Shown here: positions 10,366 to 22,661 of the stretch, one piece after another
How the letters are laid out: every line of letters begins with the position of its first letter
Position numbering within the stretch: position 1 is the first letter of the stretch
DNA from: Linnemannia hyalina
Taxonomy: Eukaryota > Mortierellomycota > Mortierellomycetes > Mortierellales > Mortierellaceae
DNA: 64,000 bases
Assembly (NCBI GenBank): GCA_019671135.1
Contig: JAHRHY010000022.1
Location: 505,001 to 569,000 of the forward strand
Direction: 5' to 3'
Translations under genes and position numbers: made by a program
The notes under the pieces: model-generated
What the model was told of the DNA's origin: nothing
Databases searched by the model: none
What the model saw: only the letters and a program-made list of their open reading frames with translations

Positions 10366-10930
10366 ACGAGGGCGGGCGAGAGGGAGAGCGAGACGAGTAG
10401 ACGAAGAGAACGAGAGACGAGTGCATGAGGGAATGAAAGAGCAAGGAGCGAGTGCCATTTCGTGAGTGTGTTTTAATGTAAGAAGCCAGGCATTATCAAA
10501 GTGACAATGTGTAAAGCCATGCTTACTCCATGTAACAACGCCTACTTTAGCCATATCTCCTACTAATGATATGATGATCCCCCGTATGTTTTCTAATTTC
10601 AAGATAACTCTCAGTTTGCGAATCAATGCTCTCTCACCCAAGATTCATTTACAGCTTCGCCCTCTTTCTCCCTTATACCCTACTTTTCGCTCCACCAGTC
10701 GTGTCGATTTCATTGATCATCGTAACCACTTGGGCCTCCTCGTGACTCAATTTCTTTTGACTATACTCTACTTTTTTTCTTTCTTGTTCGTTGTTCATTT
10801 TCCCTTTGTTTCCCTCAGAAAAACCATTCTCTCTACCCTGTTTCTCTCTCTCTCTTCTCTCTTTCTCTCTTCACTCTCCTTCTTTCGTTGTCCCTTTCCC
10901 ACATCACTTTTGCCACAACCCTCTCTCTTT
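10366..10930 (+). repeat. Dispersed repeat B, copy 1
   Basis: About 565 bp are shared with 58160-58740. The shared landmarks are TTTAATGTAAGAAGCCAGGC, CATGTAACAACGC, AATGATATGAT with CCCCGTATGTTTTCTAAT, GTCGTGTCGATTTCATTGAT, and a CT-rich tail ending in CCTTTCCCACATCACTTT. It follows repeat A here but precedes repeat A at 58-60 kb. No coding potential is evident. Confidence 0.7.
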
Positions 10931-11424
10931 TTAAATGAAGAAAACAAGGGTCGCCCTTGCTTGATCACCTCTCCTTGTTCAACAGCGTCAACATATACAT
11001 TCGCTTTCTTCGACAGCTTGCTTGATGCAACCCCCCCCCCCCCCCCCCCCCCGATCTCGAGCTCTCTTTGCCAAAGGTACCTTTCTTTGGTTTGACATAT
11101 CAAGTACCATGGGCCACATTCTTTTTTTCTGTATGAATGCGCGACAATTGATTGAAATCGTGTACTACGCGTGCGTTGAAAAGAGAATGAAGGGGGGGGG
11201 AGGGGGTGAAACACTGTTTTCTTTGCTCAACAACATCGTTTTCATCTGTTTTTTACCCCCCCTGACGATTTCCATTGCTCGCAATTTCCTATTGTTACCT
11301 TACCTCCCTCATATCTTCCAGAAACACCAGCAGGGCTTAATTTTCTTCGACGGGAAAGAAATTAATCTCACAAACAAGAACGTGTTCAGGTGTATTTGTA
11401 TTGACCTGGGAGTATGATGTTTGA
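10931..11424. other. Homopolymer-rich spacer
   Basis: Poly-C of about 23 bases lies at 11029-11052 and a G-rich run near 11190-11208. No gene was recognised. Confidence 0.55.
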
Positions 11425-11600
11425 GATACTGTAGTGTCAATCCCTGGAGCTTCATCGACGGCCAACCCTCCTGCTTCAAGAGTGGCGAAGGCTGTTGATC
11501 ATGGCAGAATATTCAATTGCTGTCCTGGACTCGAATGTTCGGCCGTCCGGCAGACCTGTTTTGATCCGCTGACGCGTAGAGAAGGAGCGAGAGATGAAGG
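11425..11600 (+). pseudogene. Decayed cysteine-rich secreted-protein fragment
   Basis: One frame reads CSVNPWSFIDGQPSCFKSGE then GC and a stop. The adjacent frame continues FNCCPGLECSAVRQTCFDPL. Joined, this gives C...DG.PSC...GEGC...CCPGLEC....TC, the spacing seen at 4315-4610 and 47126-47426. No signal peptide is visible upstream and the frame is broken, so it is called a pseudogene fragment. Confidence 0.4.
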
Positions 11601-11620
11601 AAGGAAGGAAGGAAGGAAGG
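11595..11620. repeat. GGAA tetranucleotide microsatellite
   Basis: Tandem GGAA units lie between the secreted-protein relic and the 3' end of PAN2. The rest of 11620-12044 shows no gene and probably includes the PAN2 3' untranslated region. Confidence 0.7.
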
Positions 11621-12044
11621 GGCAGGATATCGAAAATGTAGAGGTGGGACATGGAATGGACAGAGGACGACTATGGAAATGAGCGCCATTTTTCTTGGTA
11701 TTTTGTGTTGGAAATGTTTATTTCTGGGAGAATGAGAATGCGGGAAGGAATGGCGGTGAAAGGGGTTGTAGAGACGCGGTGTTTTCTTTCTCTCTATCGT
11801 CTAACTTGATGGATGGGTGGGGGTGGAGATACGAGGAGTTTTTGTAAGGGGAGGAGGAGGGAAACACAATAATGAAAGGTAGTGATGAGAATGTGTAAAA
11901 ATAACGAGATACTGGAAAAAGAGAGGAGGGGGAGGGAAGAAGAGTTCCAGGGACGATTGAAGCACATGTGCGGTAAAATGAAGGGAAGGCTAGAATAATA
12001 ATGAAAATAGAGAACTAGCGATAGCTACTTCTAACAAGCTACAC

Positions 12045-15000
12045 TCATGATGGGGGGAAAGGGCGCTGTTGTTGATACATGTGGGGTGGAGGCTGTTGCT
12101 GCTGGGGTGGTTGACCACCCATAGGATACGCGTATCCTTGCTGTTGCTGTTGCTGCTGCTGCGACCATTGTTGCTGCTGTTGTTGCTGCTGCTGCAAGAA
12201 CATCTGTTGTTGTTGATGGTGATGCATTTGCTGCTGCTGCATCTGCTGTTGATGAACAGACATACCAAGCGGTGACTGTAATGAAGTAGGAGCTGTCATC
12301 ACAATACTACCACCGCTCGCATTCGCACCTCCAACGCCAACAATCCCACCAGCCGAAGATGGTCCCAACACTACGGGCACCGATCCTATTAAGGGAGTCC
12401 CAGGGGTCGCAGGCGTCGCAGGCGTGCCAGGCCGTGAAAGAGTCTGGAAAGTAGCTCCGCCGCCAGGTCCATTATTGGCGATCACTGGTGTCGATGTCCG
12501 AGGCCAAGGAGAAGGGAACTGACCAGGGGTGGGCTTCCAGTTGTTCTTTCTTCCCTCGTTATAAATATCCTCTAGAACTTCCTGGAAAAGACCGTTTTCC
12601 TTGAGCTCGAGATACTTTTTGTAGAGTGCCAATGCTGTGCGGGCATCCTCGATCGAGTTGTGTGTCTCTGATTGAATGTCCTGGTGCAGCAGATACCAAA
12701 CCAAGAACCTCAATGAGATTTTCCTATAAGTTATGATGATGGAGGGGAAACCGAGTCAGAAAGTGCACGCAAATCCATCACCATAGTGCTGATATCACAA
12801 TGCGCGTTGCTTCACCTTTGACGGTTCTTGATGTGGAAAATATCGACCGTGTCCTTGACTTGTTCAGGCGGAACCAAGATATCTATCAAAACGCATGTCA
12901 AATCTCAATTAGCCTAGGTTCGCAACAGTAACACGCCCTATCCTTCTCACAAGACAAGGCAACACAGGCTCACACACTTACTGATGATACGGAAATCTTG
13001 GCGCAGACCGTGTCCAACAAAGATACACCCCATGTCGACAAGGACTCGAAGACGCTTGTACGCCACCTTCAAAGGTACCAACGTATGCTTGGACTTTCCC
13101 GGATCCAGATCGCCGGGTTGAATGCCAGAGTACTCGGTCAAATAATCCACGACAGGCTCAGAGGTTGCAATGTAGTCGTCAATAAAAGGTACGTACTCCA
13201 GAGGACCTTCATCGCCGCGAAGAACAGACACCCTTGCCAGACTCATCCTTGGCGGGCGGAGTAGCGACTTTGTACCATCACTCCGAATCTCTGTCTCCTC
13301 CTATAAAATTAAAAGGAACACCTTTTAGTTAGTAAATAGTTGGGAAAAGACGACATGAACCCTTGTGGAGGAATATCGCAGCAGAACACTTACTCGGCTG
13401 AGCGCTACGAACTCTGTGTCGATCGCGATCAACATCTTTTCGTCTGGCTTGATCTCCTCTGGCCTTAGCAGCTGGTAGAACATATAGTTGGGGTCTCGAT
13501 GTCTAATTGGGGAGCGCGTAGTTGAACAGAGTGGGTACGGTCAGGAGGTATTCGCGACAAACAAACGCTCAAACGATTCAAGTCATACTTTGAGATGGAA
13601 AGGTCCATGTGAAGAATGCTGGTATCTGGGCCTTCAGGTGTCTCCGAGATCATAGGTGGGGGACCATTATTGATCTTGGTATAATATAGGATTGAAGGTA
13701 ACTATTTCATTCAAAAGGTGATGTGCCCACTGTTAGTTTCGAGTTCTATTCAAACCGCTTCCAGGAGTCAGTCAACGGTTTCCTACGAGTGCTTCATCCT
13801 ACCTTCCAAGAGTTGGGAAACTGCGAGATTTCGCCTTCTTGCACATTTTTGACCAAAAAGTCGTTGAAAATGTACCAAGGCGACTGCTCAGAAATCTCAG
13901 GATCGTTATCAGATATGACTAATGGAAAAAGAGGGGAAAAAGAGGAGTTGGTTTAGTAACGTATATCCACAAGGGAAATATCGGTAGCAAAGGACATATA
14001 ATGCTGCCAATAGCCATACACCTGACCTGTGGGTTACCTTTGATGTGGGAAACGAGATGGGGGACATCACCGATTGTCTGGACCTGACTGACGACAGCCT
14101 ATATGATGAAAAAGAGGAGTAAGTGTCAAAATATATTTTGCTTGCATACGTTGCGTTGTATGATCCGATGGTAGAAGTTAAGAGAACACTTACAGTGAGT
14201 TCATATTCTGCATTCAAGGGGAAGTCGCCAGTTTCGCGTGCTCCACTCTCAAACACTTGGACATTCTTGTCATCCACGCCCAACGAGAACCTAGTAACGA
14301 AATAGCAAGAGTCGACGTTAGAAAAGTCGACGACTGGTTGAGTGTTTCTATTCCAAGTATACTGCTGGCGAGCCACGTGTCGTACCTGAGAGGCAGCCAA
14401 TCGGCGCCCTTGCCATGGTCGTCCAAAAACATGCCCGAGGAAGCAGTCGGCTGCTCCTTCGAGTTGATGGCTGTGTTGATGCTGAGAACCAAAGGAAGAT
14501 CCTGGAGAGTTTTGCGACTGGTCGTTGGTTGGTACTGCTGGCACTGTGTGCACCATACCCGGTTGTGTGACTCTCTCCAGATGGACGCCTTCAAGACATC
14601 TGCAAACGACATAGGATGCTGCTGTTCCTTGGCCTTATGGTGATGGTGGTTCTTGGACGACTGGTGTGCGTTTGTTGGCGCAGGCTGATAGTAACAGGGG
14701 AAGAGGGTGCCGAAAGAATTTTGATCAGTGAACCAAATCTCATGTGGCACTATGTGTCACTTGAGTGAAAAATCTCTTGCAACGGATCAATTAACTTGAA
14801 ACTTACGGGCTTGGGCCACATCAGATCAAGAACAAAGGGGTACGTGATCCGTTCTTCCTCGAGTCCACAATGTCCACAGATGTTAGTATTGGCCGTTTTC
14901 ATTCCGAAAACCCGCTGAATGGGAGAAGTCGCCGATCCCGATGGGGTGTTGAGCCCTGCTGCTGCCGAGGTTCTGTCCAAACTGCATTCCTGATGAAGTT

Positions 15001-17484
15001 GCTCCAGCACAAAGCGGTTGAAGTTCTGGATCAAGGATGAGTACATTGTCTTGCTGTCGGGCTCATCAGGTTCAAACAGGCCAAGTGCAGATGCTATTTG
15101 ATATTAAAGAGTGAGTCACAACAAAAGGGTCAATATTTGACCTGCTTTCAATTTCCTGATCTTGACGCACACGATTCTAGCATGCTGCTATTACCTTGTG
15201 GAATGGTGCTAAAGGCGCGCAAAAAGTTACGGGCTTGGCAGTTTTGTCCATTGGCATCCTCCAGCATCCGGAACAAGAATCCAAGTTCGCATGTCAGACA
15301 GTTCTCGCGAGGACATGTTTGGCCGATGTGAGCCTTGGCCAAGGTCCTGAGTAGAGGTGTGAAGAACAAGACCTGTAGAAGAGCGTTGCAGTACGAGTTG
15401 GCAATATGCGTCTCCAGACCTCCAAATTGCGTTTTGTTGTAGAACCTGTTCGCCAGAATGAAAAAAAAACAACAACATATGATCAGTTATACATTACGAC
15501 GAGTGACAATGCTTATCCAAGGAATGCAGACAAATCAAAGAAAACTTACCCAAAGTCAAAATCTTCGACACCAAACTTGCTGTACTTGATTTCGACGCGC
15601 TTGTAGTACTTTGGCACGATTCCAGTAGCAAGATCCACATCGGCATCATCCTGATCCTGAGCCACCGCCATCGATCCTTTCCTCTTGCCAAAGTACAACT
15701 CCTTCTGCTGCTCGCTCCTGAACTTTGGCGTATCCCGCAAGTTGACCTTGGGCAGAGATGGTGCCTGGTTACGCAATCTGAGGCCAGGGTTGGGTGCATA
15801 TCCAACAAAGTCAATCATTTTCATGTTGTCCAAGATGACTGAGGGGATCGGTTGTGGCTTTCGTCCGACAGGGAAGATGGTCTTGGCGGGCCATGCTGAG
15901 AGCAACTGTTCCGTGTAATAGGGCATCCCAATTGAGGACAGAGGGTCGTTATCGCCGACGGCGACGGTGGGTGGTACTGGCATTGTCGGAGCGTCGATTG
16001 GGTTGGAAAAGTGGTTCATCTGAGGTTCCTGTTTGTCGCCCCACATGTGTACTACGTTTGTCGCATCACCAAGCGCCACCATCTCGCCGCTGTACGAGAT
16101 ATCAAAGCAATTGACATAGCTCGACGTGTTGATCTATTCCAAAGTTCAATTGAATGGTTGTTAGTGCCATTATTCCAATGATTACAGTGAATGTAATATA
16201 TGTTCTTGTTGTTGATGGTGTACCTGGTAGAACTGAATTCCGCTGGTGAGGTTTCCGACGTCGCACATCTGAAATTGTCCAGTCTGGGATGCAATGCACA
16301 CAGTCGTCGAGAGCTTTGGGTGCATTTTGAGGAAGGAGGGTCCATTGGGGAACGGGATCGGCGCGAGCGATCGCATTGTACGCATGTCATAGACCTTGAC
16401 CAGGGGATCGATGATCAAGGTGCCCTGTCGTTCCGAAAACCCGCAAGTGACAATCAAGTTTCCTGAAACGTCCAGATCCGAGATGGTACCAGTATGGGCT
16501 TGAATCCTGTGTTCCACTGCCATGGATCGTGGGTCGTGAAGGATCAAGTCTCCTCGGGTCGATCCGCATACTAGCAGTCGCGATTTCTTCATCACGACAA
16601 TCTCTGAATCTGTCTCGACCTATGCGGTGAATGGTTTGCGTGGGTTGTCCCCAAGTTTGTGTGAATAATCATGCAGCGGGTGTTACTTCAACCGGCATTC
16701 TATGCCTGTAGAAAGTCTTTTGTAAAGAGAAAACGAGTGATAAAGTACCTTCTTGGTAACGATGCCTCGGATCATGTTGATGGACAGAATCTTATCCTGT
16801 TGTCCTGCCACAACAATCTCGGCATTGCCCATGAGTGCCATCGAGTGAAGGTCCTGTGCACTGTCATCACTGTATAATTCGACCCGTGTTCCACATATCC
16901 ATGCAACAAAAGGGACAGAGATGGTTCATGGTATTAGTTTTGAAAAGTTCTCCACCATCATAGGATCAAACAGATCAGATAAATATTCAAAGGCGCAAAT
17001 AATTGAGCAGAAGTGAACTACTTGCAGGAGGTTCCAGCTGGCAACGCCACGACGGTTGGAGAGATGGATACTATCCTTGCCGATCGAGACAATCCCACGA
17101 TCGAGCACCATCATCTGCCGGACGGGGCCCTTGTGAGCCTTGAAACTCGAGTACCGTTGCAATCCTGCGCCATAGTATGACGATATGTACCCCTACGTAT
17201 TTCATACAAAATAGCATTTGAAGGAATAAGAAACCAGGTCTGAAAATGTTTTCTCTTTCAACACAAACACATGAACAGTTGATTCTTCACACAAGGGTTA
17301 TCTTCACGCAAAAGCATCAAGACAACACTGATGCTACTACAACTGACAACTGCGAGTTTGTAATTACATTTTCATTAGCGGCCCAGACGAGTTCGTGGTG
17401 GGGATCAAACTTGACGCTGGTCACTGGGATGGCTGGATCTGCGCCGGCGATGACATTAAGAGGCCTGAATGGAGTTTCGGCCAT
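12045..17484 (-). CDS. PAN2: PAN2-type catalytic subunit of the PAN2-PAN3 deadenylase
   Basis: This enzyme trims mRNA poly(A) tails in the cytoplasm together with PAN3. About fifteen exons run from the ATG at 17484 ([20 protein letters not shown]) to the stop at 12045, giving roughly 1,300 residues. In order there is an N-terminal WD40-like propeller (17484 to about 16060, with blades such as [20 protein letters not shown]) and a ubiquitin-hydrolase-like domain with [18 protein letters not shown] at about 15430. The usual catalytic Cys is absent there, as expected for PAN2. CxxC zinc positions (NICGHCG, WCTQCQ) follow. A DEDDh exonuclease domain carries IDTEF (13430), GHGLRQDF (12995) and THNSIEDA (12660), all acidic positions kept. 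The C-terminal 190 or so residues form a Gly/Ser then Gln/Pro-rich tail not typical of the family. Exon borders are approximate. Confidence 0.93.
12060..12255 (-). repeat. CAG/CAA repeats encoding the Gln-rich PAN2 tail
   Basis: Mixed CAA/CAG runs on the coding strand give Q blocks ([18 protein letters not shown] and following) interrupted by His, Trp and Pro. The frame is kept through the stop. Confidence 0.85.
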
Positions 17485-18007
17485 AATACTGTGAATGTGT
17501 TGAGGTTTTTTTTTTTTGTGTTTTTTGTGTTATGTTTTAGGGGTGGTTAGGGGATGGTGAGGAACTAATTGACATTTGGCGACGGCAAAGAGGGAGCTGA
17601 AGAAGGTTAGGGGTGGGGCGGGGTGTGTCGAAGTGCCAATGAGGAAGGGGGCAGAGGGACGCGTGTGTGGGTAGGTGAAAGAGGAAGAAGGAGGGATGAA
17701 AAAGAGAAAGGGTGAAGAAGGACTCGTTAATGCAATTTGAGAGAAGGGGAAAAAAAAGTGTCAGTGAGTGACAGAGTGAGAAGTGTGTGTTGGACTGTTG
17801 GGCACAGACTTGCTCCTTTTGCTCAGTTGAGTGCGTTGCAATTGGACAGGTAAATCTTCGTCACACACGCAAACACACACAGGCCGACACTTGTTTGGAA
17901 TTATGGAAGGCAGTATGAAAAAATTGTTTGTGCAACCCGTGCGATTCACATCGTTCCTCTGCCATGACACCGTAACAACACTAACTATCAAATATGTTTT
18001 ATCTCTT
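17485..18007. promoter_or_regulatory. Spacer between GatB stop and PAN2 start
   Basis: This region holds the PAN2 upstream region and the GatB 3' end. A T-run lies at 17506-17516 and the stretch is purine-rich on the plus strand at 17570-17760, i.e. pyrimidine-rich on the PAN2 coding strand, like other leaders here. No TATA box stands out. Confidence 0.4.
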
Positions 18008-20243
18008 TCACTTCTTCTTCTTCTTGTTCTTCTGCCCTTGGTCATTACTACTCGACTGTCCAACACCCTCAGACTCGGACACCTCCGGCAAGCCCATCTT
18101 GGTCCTCAAGATCTGGTTCACAACCACAGGGTTAGCACGCCCTTTACTCTGCTTCATAATCTGGCCCACAAAGAACCCCAACACCCCCACATTCCCCTTC
18201 TGGACCGCCTTAACTTTATCCTGATACTGGGACATCATATCCTCGCACAGCTTATCCAATTCGTCATGGTTCTCCATCTGTTTCCATCCTTTTTCTTCTA
18301 CGATTGCTTCTGCGTCGCGTAGGTCACCTTCGATCATTAGGTTGAGGATGGTCTTGCCGACTTTTGCGGATATCACGCCGCGGTCGACACAGTTGATGAG
18401 GGATTCGAGTTGGGGAGCTTTGACGACCTTTGGAGAGAACTTGATACCGCGCGTATTTAACCTTCCCAGCAGCTCATGGATTGTCCTATATTTCATCGTT
18501 AAATATAAAATATTTGTTAGAAACGCCTTCGTTGCCTTGTGGAGTAGTCATCAATTCGCAGCTCAACAAAGACTCACCAAGTGATGACACTCTTGGCCGA
18601 GGGTCCTTTCGACACCACACTCTCAAAGTACTCAACCATCCCATCCTCGCCCATCAGTGTCCGTGTCTCAATCATGCTCAAATCGTACTGGCTCATAATA
18701 CGTTCCCTCTGCACATCCGGGAGTTCTGGAAGTTGCGCCTTCAGAGCACGGATCGTCGCCAAATCCAAAACTAGGCGTGGCAGATCGGGCTCTGGCATGT
18801 ATCGGTAATCTGGTGCGGATTCCTTGCTTCTGATCCTGAATGTCGTTCCTGTGGAGACATCAAATCCTCTGGTTTCCTGTGTTACTGGTTCATTGGATTC
18901 GTATGCCTCGATCTGGCGCGCGATCTCCGCGTCTATATGTTTTCAAGATATGTAGCAATAAAGTGTGAGCGCCTTGGTGTGGTTGCATGAAGTTGCTGTG
19001 GTGTTAATTACCACGCTTATTTACAGCAATGACGTTGTTTGACGCGTAACTTACCAATAGCGTCGACAACTGACTTAATACTGTTGAGGTTCTTCAACTC
19101 GCTGCGCTCTCCGTAAGCCTTCCCGACTTCATGCACAGACACATTAACATCGCATCGCATGGATCCCTAGAATACCATGGACAACTAAACATTTAGACGT
19201 GTGCCACTTTCTCATTCAGCTCGCTCCCCGGTGTGCTTCTCGAATTCTCAAAAAGATCAATAATTACCTCGTCCATGTTTCCGTCAGAACTGTTGATAGC
19301 GCGCAAGAGCGCTTGCAATTTCTTGACCAAGATACCAGCCTCCTTGGACGACCGCAAATCAGGTTTGGTCACAATCTCCATCAGTCCAGTTCCGGCACGA
19401 TTGAAATCCAATAAGGTAAGCCCCGGATAGACATCGTGAAGTGATTTTCCTGTATCCTGCTCCAGCTGCAGTTGCTCGATCCCGACAGTCAAGTGGTAAT
19501 CCAGCCCGTCCAGCGGTGACAGCTCAATTTTGCCATTTTGCGCCAACGGTTCTAAATGAAAAAAAGTACACGAATACGTGAGTAAACGGCTTCTGTTTTT
19601 CAAACTAGCGTAGTCCAAAGTCATAAGTTGTTACCGTAGTGCTGGGTGATTTGGTATCCTTGGGGCAGATCTGGGTAGAAGTAGTGTTTGCGATCAAAAG
19701 ACGATACTGGGTAAACATGGGCGTCCAGGGCAAGGGAGGTCTTGACGGCCAGATCCACACATTCCTGGCTCAATTGCTAAATCCATTGATATAAATAACA
19801 GATTTCTGTTAGATTTCAATCCAATGGCGATCGACCAACTAGCGATCAATGAGATGGTGTGTGATTGATTAATGAGTGATAACTGCAACAAAACTGATCA
19901 AAAGAGACGTTACGGGCAAGGTGCCGGGATAGGCAGCATCGATGAGGGTGACATGGGTATTGGTGGGTGCATTGAAAGACGTTTGGCCATCTGAGAATAA
20001 CTTTGTGTTCGACTTTATCTGGGCGTGGATCTCGAGACCGATGATGGGTTCCCAGCGGCCCTTGACCAAGTTTCTTGTTGGCGGTGGTGCCGCGTGAACG
20101 GGGCGTTGTTGCTGTGGGTGGTGGAGACTGTGTGCTGTGGTTAGTGTTCTTGTCCCGCAGGGTTGTATCCTCTGTGTGTGGTTGTATGAGAGACGTCGTG
20201 TTCCTGCCGCCTGTTGTGCTCGGAGTAGCCATGGACGCATCAT
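18008..20243 (-). CDS. PET112: Mitochondrial glutamyl-tRNA(Gln) amidotransferase subunit B (GatB/PET112)
   Basis: This is a subunit of the complex that converts mischarged Glu-tRNA(Gln) to Gln-tRNA(Gln) in mitochondria. The chosen ATG at 20243 gives [20 protein letters not shown], an Arg-rich, acid-free presequence typical of matrix import. The GatB core begins at [15 protein letters not shown], with [11 protein letters not shown] near 19670 and the family signature [20 protein letters not shown] at about 19400. [14 protein letters not shown] lies near 18800, and the tail domain with [11 protein letters not shown] and [18 protein letters not shown] extends to a Lys-rich end. The gene has several short introns. 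Length and order fit the family. The C-terminal poly-Lys run is unusual but common in low-constraint tails. Confidence 0.95.
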
Positions 20244-20830
20244 TATTGAGTGTCGCGTCGTTCGTGTGAATGTTGTCTGAGTGAGAGTTGATCAACTCTG
20301 TTGATTCCTCTCGGGTTGCCTTTTTACCCTTTCGGCTTGGTTATCGTTACACAGTCACACTTCTAAGCTATGTCTTTCATACAACGCAGAATACTTTCTC
20401 TGATATCAATAGGCGGCCAGTTGAGCAGCCAGTGCTGCAGATACCGTTGATGCTGTGTGATATGTCGTACCATACCATGCCAATGGCGTTGTATGGTAGA
20501 GTAGAGTATAGCGCTGAAGGCAGAGAAGGAGTCAAACATGATCCTCTCCTAACCCTCAGAACCAAGTCAACACCTTTATGAGGCTTTGATTGATTTTTTT
20601 CGTCTTTGCGTCTGTGTCTCAAAGACGCGCAAAAAATGGATAAACCCGCAGTCTCCCCTTTTTGCCTTTTTTCTTTCTTCTTTCCTGACACTCCCACATC
20701 TTTCCATCCCTCGCCACCTCCTATTCCCATCCTTGAAACGCCCTTCTTCACCTTACCACCTCACTACACACATCTCACACGCCCCTCACACACTTATTTC
20801 CCTTCACAAGACCGCAATCAGGACACAGCA
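20244..20830. promoter_or_regulatory. Divergent promoter region between GatB and the UspA-domain gene
   Basis: 587 bp separate the two divergent start codons, so control elements are probably shared or adjacent. The plus-strand leader from about 20650 is pyrimidine-rich (CT and CA tracts) up to the ATG at 20831. No known motif was identified. Confidence 0.4.
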
Positions 20831-20875
20831 ATGTCCGCACCAAAAGACCTCGCCATTCAAACAACCCAACCCGTC

Positions 20876-20907
<32 letters not shown>

Positions 20908-22559
20908 CGATGATGACGACGCCTCACAGGAGATGCCCCTCTCCCCCGCATCAGTCAAGAACTACGAAAAGAACAAGTCAAGACACTCAAAAAAGTCAAA
21001 AGACAACCAGCTCTTCTCCGAGGAGGACGACTCTGACGACTTTGACGTGGCCTCCTACGAGAGCGACAAAAAGTCAGACTCGGACTCAGACTCAGACGAC
21101 GAAGAGGGAGCATTCAATGCCTCCCACCTCAACGCACGGCTAGAGGCCATGGACGGCACCACCAAACTCAAGACCCTTGCCGAGAAAAAGAAGGAGGAGG
21201 AGGAAGAAGAGGAAGACGATGAGGAAGACTCTTCGAACGATGATGATAACGACTCGGCGACCAACGTTCAACAGCTGGGTGAATCGGTTGCTGGTCTGAG
21301 ACTGGGCACGGGTGATGGCAGTCTGACGAGCATCACTGAAGGCACAGTAACAGGAGCAGGAGGAGCTATCGCATCAGGAGCGCCAGGATCCAACAGAATG
21401 TCCATCCCCAGTATTGCCATGGAGGGAGAGTTCTATCAAGACCCTACTAGCAGCGGAAGCACTATCTCGCAAGGACAGGAAGAGCGTCTGCAGGAACCTG
21501 TCAAGCCGCACATTGCGCTTCCTTGCCTGGTCGAGACAGCCAAGAACCCTGCCCGGACTCGTATTACTTTGAAGTACTCTGGGAGCGACGTCCCCCACCC
21601 ACACAACCATCCCGAGGACATGGAAAACAAGGCATCAACACGTGGACGCAAAAACTACATGGTCGCAACAGATCTGTCAGGAGAGAGTTGGCACGCCACC
21701 GAGTGGGCAATCACTACGCTGCTTCGGAACGGAGATGAAATGAACGTCGTCACCATCGTTGAGGATGACACAAAAGGTATGTACACTCTGCATTCGGTTT
21801 ATCGTTTGTTTGTGTGAATCATCGTGTCGCAGACATCTATTTTTGATTATTTTGAAGAAAAAGACGGAAGGTCATGATCCATCTCACTTTACTCACCTTT
21901 TTCGCCTCCTTCTCGATGTGTCTATAGATAGTAAAGCGGTCAAGAAGGGGGTGCAAACAGAGATGCGAGAGGACGCGGAAAAGTTGACAAAGAACATTCA
22001 CGAACAGCTGGAGCACACCTGTCTGAAGGACATTACTGTCATTATCCACATTATTGCCGCCACAAAGTCCATGGGAGCCAAAGAGCTCTTGGTCGAGATG
22101 GTACGCATAAGGCATTTTCTTATTTTCTATTGAAAAAAAGTGAGAGTCGATTGCCCTTTTGCTTATGTACTCACCTTGCTTACCTATGTGTGCACAACAT
22201 TAGATTGACGACTTGGAGGACCTGTCTACGGTTATTGTCGGATCCCGCGGTCGCGGCGCCATCAAAGGGTGCGTATCTGATGTCTGCGCTCAAGCAAGGA
22301 TTGGCATGCAACAACTAGCAATAGATGACTTTTCCTAACTTTTTCTTCTTATAACCATTGTAATACTCCTCGTAGATTGCTACTGGGATCGATCAGTAAC
22401 TTTTTGGTTCACAACTCGTCTGTGCCAGTGATGGTGGTGCGTGCACCTAAGAAGCCCAAGGGTAAGAAGAAGGCGAGAAGGGGACGCCCTCAGGATCAGA
22501 CACGAGCCGTAAGGGAGGCCAACCTGAAATACGAACAGGCCTTTGCTGACGCATCGTAG
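20831..22559 (+). CDS. UspA-domain (universal stress protein) with long acidic N-terminus
   Basis: Four exons, 20831-21776, 21928-22100, 22204-22268 and 22376-22559, all with GT-AG borders, give 455 residues in one frame. Residues 1-270 are low complexity: an Asn run, Ser/Asp/Glu blocks (SDSDSDSDDEEG) and a Lys/Glu patch. The UspA fold follows: YMVATDLSGESWHATEWAI (first strand and helix), VVTIVEDD, a helix from exon 2, then VIVGSRGRGAIKGLLLGSIS with SSVPVMVVR. The GxxGx(9)GS ATP-binding pattern is present. A basic C-terminal tail (KGKKKARRGR) could be a nuclear signal. The fungal family is linked to stress and nutrient responses; the specific role here is unknown. The start is chosen because the upstream in-frame ATG lies in pyrimidine-rich leader. 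Confidence 0.88.
20876..20909 (+). repeat. AAC triplet repeat encoding poly-Asn
   Basis: About eleven AAC codons lie near the N-terminus of the UspA-domain protein. The dehydratase gene has a similar tract. Confidence 0.9.
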
Positions 22560-22661
22560 GTCTTGTTCTTTGGGTTCTTCAAATGTAATGTCAAGTAATA
22601 AAACAACAAAGAAGTACCAGCATGACGCCTTTGTCTGACCTGCTCGCTTCCCACTCAGAAA

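Larger units (their letters stand above)
7568..10380 (+). repeat. Long inverted repeat, left arm
   Basis: This matches 38480-41325 in inverted orientation and is nearly identical over the Sel1 3' end, the M13 relic, a CA/GT microsatellite of different length, and dispersed repeat A. The two arms lie about 28 kb apart and enclose PAN2, GatB, the UspA-domain gene, the dehydratase and both F-box genes. It is a segmental duplication rather than a recognised transposon. The boundary at 7568 coincides with the end of the R310 insertion. Confidence 0.7.
8690..10380 (+). repeat. Dispersed repeat A, copy 1
   Basis: A unit of about 1.7 kb is also present at 38480-40150 (inverted) and 59090-60750 (direct). 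It contains, in order, a 24-27 bp minisatellite (GATGGCTGGAG units, 8790-8890), a conserved GC-rich block, a 12-bp minisatellite (CCAGTCCTGTTT, 9290-9352), a conserved block with CGAGAGACCGC-type sequence, a minisatellite of about 20 bp (GGGGATGGGTATGGGAGAGT, 9795-9945), a GAAA-rich tract, and a block near 10220-10370. Many frames are open by composition, but no transposase, reverse transcriptase or integrase motif is visible. The family is unknown. Confidence 0.75.

Noticed and set aside
8690..10380. Repeat A as an LTR retrotransposon or DNA transposon
   Set aside because: No reverse transcriptase, integrase, transposase, primer-binding site or convincing terminal repeats were seen. A weak internal inverted word (GTTGCCAGG) is too short to count.
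10571..11095. 174-codon frame in repeat B and its flank
   Set aside because: Pyrimidine-rich low-complexity translation. The frame is not kept in the copy at 58160-58740.
12069..12275. Leucine-rich plus-strand frame
   Set aside because: It is the complement of the PAN2 CAA/CAG tract (read as CTG/TTG).
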